Shown here piece after piece: positions 1 through 9,989 of a stretch of DNA of 22,415 nt. The position numbers were made by a program, and so were the translations under genes. Source of the stretch: Lingula anatina (lineage: Eukaryota > Brachiopoda > Lingulata > Lingulida > Lingulidae); the NCBI RefSeq assembly GCF_001039355.2, contig NW_019773610.1, forward strand, positions 6,838 through 29,252, in the 5' to 3' direction. Position 1 is the stretch's first letter, and each line of letters starts with the position of its first letter. The notes below the pieces were generated by a model. It did not search any database and was not told the origin of the DNA. It saw only the letters and a list, made by a program, of their open reading frames with translations.

Positions 1-1200
1 GGTGTGCATGCGGTCTTTTGCCTCCTGTGGCCCTTGGTGACGGGGATAGTATGACTTGGTGATCTGTTGGACAAAATAACGAAGGGACTTGTAACACTGA
101 GCAAGAACAAAGGATAATCGGCTTAGCGCGAGCTCTTCGTGAAACCATGTTCGTTCGTATCACGTGACCTCCCTCACAGGTAGCGAGCAAATTGCAGTTG
201 TCGATGACTTTTTGTGTCATTTGTATTGGCACAGTATGGTTGGCGATAGCGTGAGGCAATCCTTCGGGTGGATGAGAAAATAAACTTACAAAGATTAAGT
301 ATAAGTGCAATTTGTTCTATCAATTTGGAAGCTATGTAAGAATAAGGTCGCGCGACAAGGTTATTTTCAGTTGCACCTTGGATTACGCACGCTTGCTCCG
401 CAAGGTGTCGCCTGTGGTGGGGGGGCAGCACAGCCCATATGGATACTATGGCGAAGGTGACAGGTACTTCCAAACATTTTTCATAACTGTCATTATTCCT
501 CATTCTATTCGCAAATTTGATATTTACGGCAATGGAAAATGTGGCACTGGCAATAGTGGGTCTTGGTGCGTTGACAGGCCGCACAGGTGTCCCCAGTTAA
601 CCGTCGCCAGAGAAGAGACCCCAAGCATTAAACAACACGACCTGTAGATATTGGAAATTTGGCGAAAGTTAAGCAACTGAGGCTTTATTAGATTTGGGCA
701 GAAATCGAGAGGAATGTCCAGTGACATGCCAAACCCCTAAGTTCAAGTCTTGGCCCTTGACACCAGTAACGCACCCCTTAGTCAAGAATCTGAACAAATC
801 AGTGTTGGGCAGGTATGCACTATTTTCTACAGGCGTTTTGTGATTTTATCAACTTGATTGTCAAGTGCCAGACCTTTTGTTCCTAAGTACTAGTAGCAAA
901 CTTTATCAGATAACAATCTGACACTAACCATGCAACCATGCTGCACTAACATCGCTGTAAACCCAGTTATCAATGCTGTCATCTTTACCTGTATCATTAC
1001 CGGTATTATGCCAGTGGTACGTTTGCTACATTTGAGTAAGGAAATATGCTTTGATGCTTATATTTATTTGTAATACGTTAGCATCAACCTGTTTATAAAA
1101 ACTTGGAAACTTTCAATGTTATTACACAATAACAGTATAATGATGGGAGATGTTATGATTAAATGCTTAGAAGAAATAATAAAAACAGATTATGTGAAAT
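1..1200. other. Unassigned, no convincing gene
   Basis: Overlapping open frames of about 110-136 codons occur on both strands between 174 and 647, but neither strand shows a recognisable domain, a consistent start or splice sites that would choose one. A plus-strand stretch near 375-395 reads FSCTLDYA, which recalls the second extracellular loop of opsin-like receptors. The frame after it does not continue as a receptor, so this is probably coincidence. The rest is AT-rich DNA. Confidence 0.5.
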
Positions 1201-1209
1201 ATAAAATGA

Positions 1210-2040
1210 ACTGATTTTATTTGGGTTATTCATTTATTTCAAACCAATTAATTATCAAACATGAAGCTTATTTTTAGAAACATTAACAGATATTACTGCA
1301 GTATAACCCTGCTGGTACACAGATCTACAGTTCTCAAATGCAAATACCTTTCACACACCACTGATGAAATGTGAATAAAATATTAATCATATGTATAAAG
1401 TACATGTAGTAACAATATCACAAAATGTGTGTAGGCAAGATATTTCTACAAGTAACCTCATTAATCAGTCAGGAAACTTCATAATGCATTCAATAAGTAT
1501 AGAAATTTGAGAAAGAGAAATTCTACATACAGGCATGACAGATTTACCATATACTGCCACCAACCCTTAACTGAATGGGCATAGAAAGAACAAAGTGAAT
1601 CTCCTTCCCATTAAAAATGAATAATAAAAAAATAAATATAAAAAAAAACAGATACTGTCATTCTTAATACTGAAAAACAATGGCACCTTGCAGCCTTCAC
1701 TGCCTCACTATTTGCTGACAATGCTCTAGTCACTGTAACTGTGTACTTTTGATGAGGCATACCCTGTAAATCTGTCACGTATAACCTGAATGTACATATT
1801 GCGATTCACACCGCAGCAGCTTGTCTTAGTAAGGACTCAACCAGTTGAAAACTTGTGGCACAGCTTCAGGGACAAGATCACACCATCTACCCTTGCTGTG
1901 ATGATGGATCTACTAGTACATTATCTATGTCTTGTCCTCCTAGTTTCTCTAATACCATTTCCCCTGATCTATGCTCACATCAATCTCTACAGCTTTACCA
2001 ACAGCTACACAGTTTTTACATCTGAAAGTATAAAGCCAAA
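1210..2040 (-). other. Possible last exon and 3' UTR of a minus-strand gene (weak)
   Basis: Read on the minus strand, 1888-1977 gives a short open frame ending LVDPSSQQG and a stop, downstream of AG acceptor-like dinucleotides. It is followed leftwards by AT-rich, UTR-like sequence and two AATAAA hexamers (plus-strand TTTATT near 1215 and 1233). Several frames are open only briefly and no domain is recognised. The plus-strand open frame at 1790-2047 overlaps it and is no more convincing. This is a suggestion only. Confidence 0.2.
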
Positions 2041-2262
2041 ATTGTAATAAAGCACTATCAATTTACTTGTTATATATTGATTTGAGGGCAAGAGAAAAAG
2101 GCAGAAACCTCATATCATAATCAAGATAATTGAAAATCAAATATGCATAATCGAATAGCTTTAATTGTACATACTACTGATGATTTAATTTTTTAAACTT
2201 CAGCATAAATTTTGACTTTCTCTTGTTAAAGCATAGCCACTTTATCAAAATGTGCTTGAACA

Positions 2263-2298
<36 letters not shown>
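2263..2298. repeat. (AAT)n microsatellite
   Basis: About 12 uninterrupted AAT/ATA trinucleotide copies. The surrounding 2060-2640 stretch is AT-rich and shows no gene. Confidence 0.95.
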
Positions 2299-2639
2299 CA
2301 GCCTGCACACATGATGGAACATGGAGGTCAATTGCCACAAAATAAGTTGATTTGTACTTGGTAGCCTGATAAATAATATCAGGTATTCATTTGAGCAGTA
2401 ATAATACCACAGAGTTAACAACGACACAAGCATATGGTGTTATGTAACAAAATTCATGCATTACTTGCTGTGGCAGGGTCCTCCTCAATCTATCGTACAC
2501 CGCAGGTTTTGATTTTCAATGTCATCAAAATTTATTGTTTTTAGTTTGATCTATGTATCTGCTATTCAAATAATATCGCTTGGAAAATAATTAACTGATT
2601 TAACTATGCTTTTGCAACACGAAATTATCATTAACTTTG

Positions 2640-2985
2640 CCGGTTCACGGGTACACAGTAGGCCCTACCTTGCTATCAGTGCTGCTCTTTTCTCCCCAAC
2701 TCGCCACTGACAGGCTAACCACATCGTTTGAAAACAACGTTGGTATGCTCCTTTACTTTTGGTGTTGGCAGTTTTGCCCCGGGGACATCGTCTTCGGTTA
2801 AAAACAACGTATCGTTTTCACCCATCTTTGCATTGCTCCTGTACAAAATGTCCGCTTGCTGCCCCCCCCCCCCAAGGGAAAAATCGTAGCACGTGGGTAG
2901 TTACGCAAGGCCTGTGACGTATAACGCGCGCAAGGTTATTTGGTATGTTTGTTCATAGAGGAATTCAAAATGGCCTGTGTGGTAA
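2640..2985 (+). promoter_or_regulatory. Promoter-like patch with a start codon in good context
   Basis: This patch has more CpG than its surroundings. It holds a CACGTG E-box at 2890-2895, a TGACGTA CRE-type half at 2915-2921 and a CG-repeat at 2925-2930. An ATG follows at 2970 in the strong context CAAAATGG. The frame runs only 14 codons (MACVVKAILLIAVK) to a stop, so a coding exon would need a splice donor inside it; the available GTAAAA donors are weak. A 13-base C tract lies near 2863. The TSS and product are unknown. Confidence 0.25.
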
Positions 2986-2999
2986 AAGCAATCCTACTT

Positions 3000-3576
3000 A
3001 TTGCCGTAAAATGAGCATTCATAATTGTATAATTGTAGTGTAGCGCACTTGTTTTTAGCTATTATCCGAAATGAAAATATATCTAGTGTCGAAATTTTCT
3101 TTCTATTTGAGAAATTAGCCTGAGAAACGTAATAATGAAACCTTAAATCGTGTTTTGAATTAATTAAAATGACGCAATTCTCTCCGATTTCTTAGGCTCG
3201 CTGATATTTCTTTTAGGTTGGTATTTTTTACGTATCTTTCAAACAAGTTGACATTAACACTGCTGTGTACTTTATATACAGATTCGTGGTACTTGCTAAA
3301 ATCTGCTCGATTATTGGGGGTGCTGATTAATATTTTTTTTCACTTTCAATATCGGTTCTCGTTGCAATAAGACACCACACATACATTTGTGACACTTGTG
3401 AGTTCGTTTGGTGTTGTGACTTCGTGTGTTTGGTGATAATATCAGAAGTGTTTCACTTTTTAGGCTTGGGATTTATAGGATAGAATTATAATAATATCAA
3501 TTATCAAAAATTGGTGCAAACTTTCAGTTCAAAAGATTGTAAACTGTTGTAGTTACTAACTGATATAACGGATGGC
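3000..3576. other. Gene-free AT-rich stretch
   Basis: No supported open frame or splice pattern. Only local low-complexity sequence is seen, including a short GTG/TTTGGTG-rich patch near 3390-3435. It may be the body of whatever was retroposed with the poly(A) tail that follows, but nothing in it is recognisable. Confidence 0.4.
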
Positions 3577-3605
3577 AATAAAAGAAGAAAAAAAAAAAAA
3601 AAAAA
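3577..3605 (+). repeat. AATAAA plus poly(A): retroposed 3' end
   Basis: AATAAA at 3577-3582 is followed within a few bases by an uninterrupted A tract of about 18. That spacing is typical of a genomic copy of a polyadenylated transcript or LINE/SINE tail, rather than of a functional poly(A) signal, which has no encoded tail. No target-site duplication was identified. Confidence 0.4.
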
Positions 3606-3644
3606 CAGGCGGATAATTCATTGGTGGTCCCATTGGGTAGGTTG

Positions 3645-4295
3645 GGGTGATCAATTTATTCATATCTCATTGAAAATGCAGATAAATGAATTGAGAACAG
3701 AAAATCCCCGTTTTAAGAAATACAAAGATTAAAAAATCGCATTCACAAGTGACAGGTTTTTGAAGGATCACGTTATAAAATAATATGAATGTTGTACGCG
3801 TCTCGGTAAACTAAAAGTGTAACGAAAATACCCAAATGGGATCCCTTTCACCAAGGCACCTTTTTAGCCCCGAGTTGTTGACCAAGCTGTCTGCACGAAC
3901 AACGCTGAAAATAGCTGCTTTGCAGTGAATTAATTTCATCTCTACTACAACAATGAAAGGACGCGGCTATTGTGCGACACGACTCTTGACAGAAACTACA
4001 GAGCACGATTTCTTGTTTTTTTCCACCATCAATTGAGGCGTAGGTGTCTGGGAAAGATTGTCGATACCACGCTACTGAGGTTAAGATAAGCGAGAGTATG
4101 TGTTAAAGGCACCTTTGTTGCCCCGGTTAAATATGTCCTTGTTCGAGGTGCTGAGGATCGTATTAGCCCCATCGGTCTAGTTTTTTAAAATTTTATTCAC
4201 CCACAGTATTTATGTCCCCCCTCCCAAACTCTACTTAGAAAAAATTCCCTGCGCGATTGAACATAAACGAATTTATAGAAGGGAATTTACATCAG
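3645..4295. repeat. Dispersed repeat of about 650 bp, copy 1 of 3 (divergent)
   Basis: This stretch aligns along its length with 9990-10700 and 11634-12262. Shared landmarks in order are: an ATCTCA(T/C)TGAAAATGCAG block, a CGCATT(C/T)ACAAGTG block, GGATCACG(T/C)TATA, an AATGAAAGGACGC block, GGCGTAGGTGTCTGGGAAAG, TATGTGTTAAAGG and ACGAATTTATAGAA. It is clearly older than the other two copies. No terminal inverted repeats were found, and open frames in it are not conserved between copies, so it is called a repeat and not a gene. Confidence 0.8.
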
Positions 4296-4678
4296 ATTAT
4301 TATAACAACATTATCATACAGTAAAGTTGCCGTTAGCATCGTGAGTCTAAATACATAATATATAACGTACTGTACAGTTTCAGTGATGTGTTGATTTCCC
4401 TCTACTAAACATCAGCAGAAGCTCAGGAGTCGACAGGAATCGGGGTTGTATCAAACTTATTTGTACCTGTCGAGAGAAAGTGGTCGTCACTCAATTTTTT
4501 CACAAGTAACGCTGTAGGATTGTTTTCGCGGCACTAGGTAATTGTATATGAAAGATATAGTGCAAGCAACATTAAACATCTTTAACAGTATCATCCTCAG
4601 ATGTATTTTACAAACCACAGGTAATGAAATACAAGTATATCTCATTTGCCACACCTGTAAGTATCATAATATGTGCCT

Positions 4679-4757
4679 TGATCTAAGACATCCCCCGCAC
4701 GTGTCATACAAACAAACTGGCAGCTTGGCCAATTTACTTGGTCTAAGACATCCCCTA
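4679..4757. repeat. Short tandem duplication, period about 61 bp
   Basis: The string TCTAAGACATCCCC occurs at about 4682 and again at about 4743. An inverted pair AGGAGACGG (about 4830) / CCGTCTCCT (about 4907) lies just to the right. No gene is seen in 4295-5020. The open frames on both strands here are explained by the repeat. Confidence 0.6.
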
Positions 4758-5024
4758 TATAATTACACATGACAGAAAAAATATAGATACCCGTACATGT
4801 AAACTTGAAAATCTGACTGTCACCGGAGGACCCAGGAGACGGCCCCAATCCTCTCAAGTTGCAATCTCAATAAATGTGAAAATGTACCTCATACAGTATC
4901 TGTACGCAATCCGTCTCCTGGCACTTTGAATGGAATCATTCCTACGTATTAACTGTCCGTTCAAATGGAGTATTTATATCTTTTCTGCACATTGTTTTGA
5001 TATTTCTCAGATACACTTCTTAAT

Positions 5025-5473
5025 TTATAACTGCGGGTTATTTCTCCTGTCATGCGATAAGAGGAACTTATGGGCTGCGCTACAGGAGCAAACACACGGG
5101 TTCCTTCCTTGATATTGCATGGTAGGAAAGTTTTTTCAGCGCCTCTGACTCAATGGTGTCTTTCGTGCCCTCGTTTCCAACAAATTTGACAATGAGGGCA
5201 TTCACAATAGACGATCCTCTGATCTACTGATTCGCGGATCAAATATGGCGGACTCTACATGAAAGAAGAGCCTCCCCGCCTCCACACGCGCCGTCCTTGC
5301 AGGAAACTAGTTATTAAACCTGGGATCCGTGATTTCATCCGTTTAATGGTGCATGTGGAGGCGGGGAGACCAACAGCGGATACGTCGGCTCTCTAGGGTC
5401 CACCATGTTTGATCCTAGGATCATACATTGTGAATGCTGTCAATGATAGTAATTTTTTTGTCTTTACGTTTTT
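5025..5473 (-). pseudogene. Decayed class B exon 2 (gene 3 paralogue), interrupted by a transposon
   Basis: On the minus strand an acceptor TTACTTTCAG ends at 5474, followed by KNVKTKKLLS. After the 242-bp inserted element the frame resumes as LIVKFVGNEG.KDT.ES..L, matching LIVKWVGNEGMVDTYESRGL of gene 3. A deletion of about 80 bases removes the VW.N core. A shifted frame then gives CSAAHKFLLSHDRRN, against GDATNKFLLSHDGRN in gene 3, with a stop at 5025-5027. Nucleotide similarity to gene 3 continues past the stop (TGTTTTGAT and CTCAGA blocks). Insertion, deletion and frameshift make it non-functional. Its exon 1 is probably the relic at 7.2 kb, with the Harbinger-like element lying in the former intron. 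Confidence 0.85.
5196..5437. mobile_element. Short inverted-repeat element (MITE) inserted in the pseudogene
   Basis: Outer inverted repeats GCATTCACAAT (5198-5208) and ATTGTGAATGC (5427-5437) are followed inwards by long imperfect arms: GGATCAAA(T/C)ATGG(C/T)GGAC and CTCCCCGCCTCCACA on each side, left arm to about 5293 and right arm from about 5342. The flanks carry a 9-base near-identical direct repeat, TGACAATGA (5187-5195) and TGTCAATGA (5438-5446). Removing the element and one repeat restores the class B exon reading LIVKFVG. A 9-bp duplication would suit a Mutator-like element; the family assignment is inference. It has no coding capacity. Confidence 0.75.
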
Positions 5474-6029
5474 CTGAAAGTAATAGTACGCAAGTTATGA
5501 ATATGGGAATAAAATGTCTGTTTTGAAATCATCACCACTTTAAAAGCATTTATCGTAAAGAGATCTTGCTTGAGGGATATGATGAATCTTACCCAAATAT
5601 AGCTTATGATTGCCAATCCTTATACGGATAGTTTAAAGCCTTTATTTTGAAATATTATTATTAATTTTTGTTTTGTTTCTGATTGTTTCTGTTTATACCG
5701 GAATCTGAAAAGGTCGCGATAATATTCACACCCTAAACACCATAAACGTGCAAATGAATTTTAAAGTTAAATCTGTATTCTAAGGAATTAAAATATATCA
5801 CCGGTCATAATTTGTTTTCATGGACACATATCCCAAGGCTGTGATGCAATACAAGATTGTGGTGATTTTTTTTTTTTCGAACAAAATGCAAATGCTAGTA
5901 TCTGCAGTTCAGAACAATTACATAAATATTTTTCTACATCAAACTGAGCCAGTGAAAATGTACAGAGATGGATAGTTATGCTGGTAACTCAAAAAACTCT
6001 AACACTAATTTTGTTATGCAGTTTTTGTC

Positions 6030-6192
6030 TATTCATGGTACACACGTGCCTAGCAATTAAACCTAGGTGCCAAAATTTAATAGTACGTGTGGAGGCGGGA
6101 AGATCCATCAGGGAATTAGAGGGCTTTTTAAGTGGGGGTCGGTCATATTTAGTCGGCGGATCAGATAGTCTGCGGATCGTCTTCCGAATGTA
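6030..6192. mobile_element. Fragment related to the 5.2-kb MITE
   Basis: It matches the right half of the element at 5196-5437 in the same orientation: an ATTAAACCTAGG block, TTTAATAGT.CGTGTGGAGGCGGG, CATATTTAGTC, GCGGATCAGAT and GGATCGTCTTCCGAATG. The left half is missing or unrecognisable. The open frame 5978-6241 (87 codons with a hydrophobic start) runs into this fragment and into the next transposon, so it is not annotated as a gene. Confidence 0.6.
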
Positions 6193-6214
6193 CTCTAGAT
6201 CAACAAACAGCCAG

Positions 6215-6901
6215 GGGCCGGTTTCACAAAGCAGTAGTTAGTTAGAACAACTAACTACTGAACTACCTCGCTAACGAGCAAACTTAGCGATTTTCGAAGG
6301 GTGTTTCACGAAGCAGTCGTTAACTCATCGCTAAGTTCAGTCGTAAAGTTCGGTCGTTAGTTCTCTCGTTACTCACCGTAGTCTCGAAACCGTCTGCCGG
6401 AAGTGGAACTCTTGCGTAAAAGTGTCACGAAAGCACTAACTCTCCAATTTGTGGTGGCTGGAAATGCATAAGAACGTCTGCTTTGAGGTCGTCGTAAAGG
6501 ATCTCCACCACCTTTTTGCCGCTCTTTTCGTCACAGCTAGGCAGAACCACTCGTAAATTGCATCATCGTGTGTATATTCTAATAGATTCTGCCTTTCATG
6601 AAAACGTCGTAGTCTACGTTGCCGTCTGGCGGTACGGATAGCAAGAAAAGTAGCCGCCATATTGGATACAAAGACAAACGACAGACAACGGTAACTAAGC
6701 AACCTTTTTATTTCACTCATTACGCATGCGTACGATGAAACTCTAGAGTTAGCGACTGGTCTGACCAGTCGTTAAATATCCAAGGCAACAACGAGACAAT
6801 AACGAGCGAGAGAACTAGCAACTGCTTCGTGAAACGGCACTCTAGCTAGCGAGAGGCTAACTACCGATCGCTAACTAACTACTGCTTTGTGAAACCGGCC
6901 C
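6215..6901. mobile_element. PIF/Harbinger-like non-autonomous transposon with perfect 31-bp TIRs
   Basis: The left end (6215-6245, beginning GGGCCGGTTTCACAAAGCAG) is the exact reverse complement of the right end (6871-6901). The 3-bp direct repeat CAG flanks both sides (6212-6214 and 6902-6904). A second inner inverted pair, GTTTCACGAAGCAGT at 6303-6317 and its complement at 6821-6835, repeats the terminal motif inside the element. The interior carries a short minus-strand transposase-like frame without a catalytic core. A 3-bp target duplication and this type of end fit the PIF/Harbinger superfamily, although the usual target there is TWA and not CAG. Confidence 0.85.
6436..6720 (-). pseudogene. 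Truncated transposase N-terminus inside the Harbinger-like element
   Basis: A 94-codon frame begins at an ATG. It has an Arg-rich stretch (ARRQRRLRRFHERQN, about residues 31-45) followed by LLEYTHDDAIYEWFCL (about 46-61). This resembles the N-terminal region of PIF/Harbinger transposases, where an acidic DD/E patch precedes a Y.F/R.L segment. The DDE catalytic domain of a full transposase, normally several hundred residues, is absent and the frame stops well before the element end. It is therefore a remnant, not an active enzyme. The family assignment is by resemblance only. Confidence 0.45.
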
Positions 6902-7169
6902 CAGTTTTGTGCCAATTAGTGAGACACTCTCCACATATATTTAATGATAAACCATTTCAGTGTTTTATTTTTATCGGAGATTGATCGGATAATTACCGTG
7001 AGTCAGAAAAACATTATTGAAGAAAATCCCCAAAGAAATAAAGAAACTTTATTTTTAACACAAAGTGCCTTTATGTTTTTATGACAGGACTTCACCTATC
7101 TATATTGCTATGCCGTTTCTGACATGTTCATAAAAGGAACAGTGGATTTAACCCCAGCAAAAACAAAGT

Positions 7170-7360
7170 CTATCTTATTGCTGAGAAGCACTTCCCGTGC
7201 CGTATATTGGCAGTCACTATAATTAGGAGGTGAATGTAAATTATTTCCAGTAGTGTTGTAACTGAAGTCAAAGCTTCAGCCTGAGTCAATACAAGCATCC
7301 ACACGATAATGTCACTGTCACAATTCGATACCCCCTCAATGTCATGCCTCAAATGTCAAT
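7170..7360 (-). pseudogene. Class B exon-1 3'-end relic, head to head with gene 1
   Basis: This segment is homologous to 9684-9870 (shared blocks: GCATAAGTGTAA type, ACTCAGGCTG, GACTTCAGT, ACATTCACCT, GCCAATATAC). The 9.7-kb copy in turn aligns over 31 bases with the end of gene 3 exon 1 and its splice donor. Here the donor is lost (CACGGGAAGT in place of CACAGGTGAGT) and no start is preserved. A 60-codon minus-strand frame crosses it but contains no recognisable domain. It is probably the exon 1 that belonged with the broken exon 2 at 5.0-5.5 kb. Confidence 0.5.
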
Positions 7361-7669
7361 AACATGCAAGTTAAGACTTACACTTATGCTCAAATCAGCA
7401 TCTGTCATGATATGTAAATTACCTGTCTTTGTATGGCAATACACACATTGTGTTCGACCAATCAAATCTCATCTTTGTTGGTATAGGCCAATTTCAAACC
7501 CAATGCCATTCTGTTATCCAACGATAAATGGGTTTTTATTGAAAAGCACTACCACTCCGGAGGATCATACATGACAAGCTTAGGATTAGGCTTGTCATTT
7601 ACTCCATTTCATCAACTGATACTTGTTAACACTTGCGAGGGGACCCAAATTTTCAAGACAAGATTTATC

Positions 7670-8234
7670 ATGGGAAATTTTAAGTCTAAAATTCCCCAGG
7701 TAAGTTTTTCATTTACTTAAGTTCTCTGCTACACGGTACGATATCATCTTGGATTTTTGTCATTGTCCATTCAGGTGTACATATATCTCTTTCATACCGT
7801 TCATCAATTTTTAAAAAATAATGTTTAATGTTTTTTATTACTATTTTGTATAGTGGGGTGTGGATTGTAACCCGTACATTGATTCATCAGACATCCAAAA
7901 AATCAGAAAACCAAGCCTTTCAGAGCGTGACAAGAACGTGCTGCAGGCAGCCATTTCCCTGATAGTCGATAAACCAGACTGGGTATGGAGAAACGCACAA
8001 ATAACTATCTACGGCGACAAACTCCACGAATGTTTTTACGCAGGGAGTCCAAATAACATATTCGTCGTGAATCTCTCACCAGAGGGATATGGGATTGCGA
8101 GAGCCACACATGAAAGCTGCCGTCTGAAACTCCACAACGCAGCAGTGAGCGTCTGGGAATGGTGCAAGGAGAACGCTTCGAATATCCTAGGTGCTTTAGT
8201 TGGTGGAGCTGCAACTTTAGCCCTCACCTTGTAG
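7670..8234 (+). CDS. Gene 1: class A, myristoylation-type start plus VWRN domain (novel family)
   Basis: Exon 1 (7670-7699) encodes MGNFKSKIPQ and ends CAG|GTAAGT. A 154-bp intron ends TTTTGTATAG, and exon 2 (7854-8234) begins WGVDC in phase 0. The protein is 136 residues. Gly2 with Ser6 is a typical N-myristoylation context, predicting membrane attachment. The conserved core runs from LSERD (about 32) through VWRN (54-57), GDKL, YAG, FVVN (80-83), SPEG (85-88), THES (95-98) and VSVWEW (108-113). Residues 120-136 are hydrophobic and could be a second membrane contact. Over 82 core residues it shares 52 with gene 2. The 5' leader just before the ATG is also alike (ACAAG...TTATC / ACAAG...TTAATC). 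No known family is recognised and the function is unknown. The start was chosen because the spliced MGN exon is shared by all three genes. The frame is also open from the GTG at 7860, but that lies inside exon 2. Confidence 0.85.
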
Positions 8235-8437
8235 GACTTTCCAGTGTTATTTGAAGGCATGCTTGTTTTCCCCAGTTTATTATCAGTCGTTCAATATTTA
8301 CACAAAACACATTTTTTAAGAAGGTACAAACTACCTTTCCCGACTAAGTGAGTGACAATTTGTACTTAAGCGGATTACACTGACTGTGTCCAAGCGAGAA
8401 TCCCCGCTGAGATCGATGATCCTGTTGAATTCTTAAA

Positions 8438-8443
8438 AATAAA
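8438..8443 (+). terminator. Candidate poly(A) signal of gene 1
   Basis: AATAAA lies 204 bases after the gene 1 stop codon and is the first canonical hexamer downstream. Confidence 0.5.
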
Positions 8444-9683
8444 ATTCTCAACATGAAAGCTTTGCAATGAGGTTATCATACGACGTTAATGTAGGAATGC
8501 AGTGGAGCACGAGAAGACTTTTATTTCTCTAATTCGTCCAAATGCGTGAAACTCCTTAGAGAAAAATAGAAAGCTGATCCTCTATTAAAAGTGATTAAAA
8601 CGCAACCTTCTATTCTGAAGTCAGACACTATACCGTCGCACCACGAAGAGTGCATTCCCAGACATCGAGATCGATCCATCCGGATCGACCTAACTCCCTG
8701 GGGGTTCATGCTCAATTGCAGTCAGCCGAGCGCGCACGACAGTTAATTACCCCTTTACAGCTTTTAGTAGGCGGGACAGACGCTTAAGCCGGCTAATCTG
8801 ACAGTAATCTAGTGAGATTCCCCACAGGGATAGATTGATCTAAAATCTGTGGGAATGGGGTCGAAGTCTTCGATGATTACTTATGCCCCTTTTTGTATCA
8901 GTTTCTCTTCATTCTTCTTGGGAGTACATAGCTGACATAATTGTGATACGGATATTTGCCCTCAACATATATTAAATGACATTTGAGTGAATTAATCTTT
9001 TTAAATTGATAATAGATGAATATTCTTTTCAAAAGAATAAATTATTATTGAGTGAATGAATATTTCAATAGATATGTGAATAAAGAGAATAATTGAACGA
9101 GAATTGAATACGCTTCTTAATCTGCTGTGAACAACGCATGTGTTACTTAAACGCTACTTATGGATATTCTTTGCTATTTATGGATAAACTAAGCGCCCAC
9201 TATCAAAACACTTTATACAAATGGATACCGTAGTTCAGTGTTGATTGAACTGCCCTCCACCCCACCCCACCCCACCTCTTGATAGGAATGGTGCAGAATT
9301 GCTCAAAGGCGGTTTACCTTGCGCGATCCATTACATGACACGTTCTTTTCTCGCTGAATACCCCTTTCATTATCATTTTTATTTTGTTTGTTTGTTTTGG
9401 GTTAGAGCGCCCCTCTAAGTTGGAAAATCATCCAAAAATCATTATTTAATCAGATCAGTAATTTACTTTCTTTAGCATTTAATACTAGCCCTCGTCCCAA
9501 TAAACGAATTTGATTTTATAAAGAAAAAGTATCTCTACCGGTATCTACATATAACAGGTAGAATCGCCTATGCACATGTATAAATTCGGTTTGGAGAGCT
9601 ATGCGGTTTCACATATAACGTGTAGGAACAGTAGGAATCAAACTAGTAAAAGCTAAGGCTGACAAATAGGTACACATCACTCA
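8444..9683. other. Gene-free stretch downstream of gene 1
   Basis: No exon of either class could be recognised on either strand. It contains a hairpin at 8817-8856, a GAAT/ATTA-rich low-complexity region at about 8985-9115 and a CCACC-type repeat at about 9254-9278. The open frame at 8521-8715 (-) shows no domain. The missing exon 2 of the 9.7-kb class B relic would be expected here on the minus strand but is not visible. Confidence 0.5.
8817..8856. repeat. Imperfect hairpin
   Basis: ATTCCCCACAG pairs with CTGTGGGAAT across a loop containing ATAGAT/ATCTA. The stem is about 10 bp with one bulged base. It sits in otherwise non-coding sequence; no role is evident. Confidence 0.5.
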
Positions 9684-9902
9684 CCTGTGCAGTATATTGG
9701 CTTTCTTTAGAAGGTGAATGGAAATGTAGTTTCCCATCGCTTTCTTACTGAAGTCAAACCCACAGCCTGAGTCAATGAAAGCACCCACTTGAAAATGTCT
9801 CAATCGCACTTTGATACACACTGAATGTGTTGCCTCATATTCCAATTTGAATTTACACTGATGCTCATAAGTAAAGTAACAAATTGTGCTTCGAGAACAT
9901 TA
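9684..9902 (-). pseudogene. Class B exon-1 relic with preserved splice donor; contains MGNYIS
   Basis: Minus-strand sequence ends at CACAG|GTGAGT (donor G at about 9683). The last 31 bases including the donor match gene 3 exon 1 at 24 positions (TAAAGA, AATATACTG and GGT.AGT blocks). In the gene 3 phase the end reads SKESQYTAQ| beside HKDIKYTVR| in gene 3, but a stop lies a few codons upstream. In another frame an ATG gives MGNYISIHLLKKANILHR, which mimics the family start, within an open frame of about 70 codons. That ATG is not conserved in the 7.2-kb copy, so it may be chance. The relic ends exactly at the 1.6-kb tandem duplication boundary and faces the class A relics. Confidence 0.45.
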
Positions 9903-9989
9903 TATGAAACGCCAGTAGGGCAGTGCGTTTTTATTTGATGAGTGGGGGAGTGGTTACAGTCTACAGAAAATGCAATTATCGTTTCACAA

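Noticed and set aside
174-647. Overlapping open frames of 136 (-) and 111 (+) codons; the plus frame contains FSCTLDYA, like an opsin loop
   Set aside because: No continuing receptor pattern, no preferred strand, and the plus frame lacks an ATG start.
730-765. B-box-like AGTTCAAGTCT that might mark a tRNA or SINE
   Set aside because: No A box at a proper distance and no cloverleaf can be drawn.
1790-2047. 85-codon plus-strand frame with a hydrophobic segment
   Set aside because: No domain, no promoter or splice support, and the opposite strand looks at least as gene-like.
5978-6241. 87-codon frame starting with a signal-peptide-like hydrophobic stretch
   Set aside because: Its second half lies in a transposon fragment and its end in the Harbinger-like element; the start context is poor.
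8005-8260. Two minus-strand open frames across gene 1 exon 2
   Set aside because: Antisense shadows of the conserved exon.
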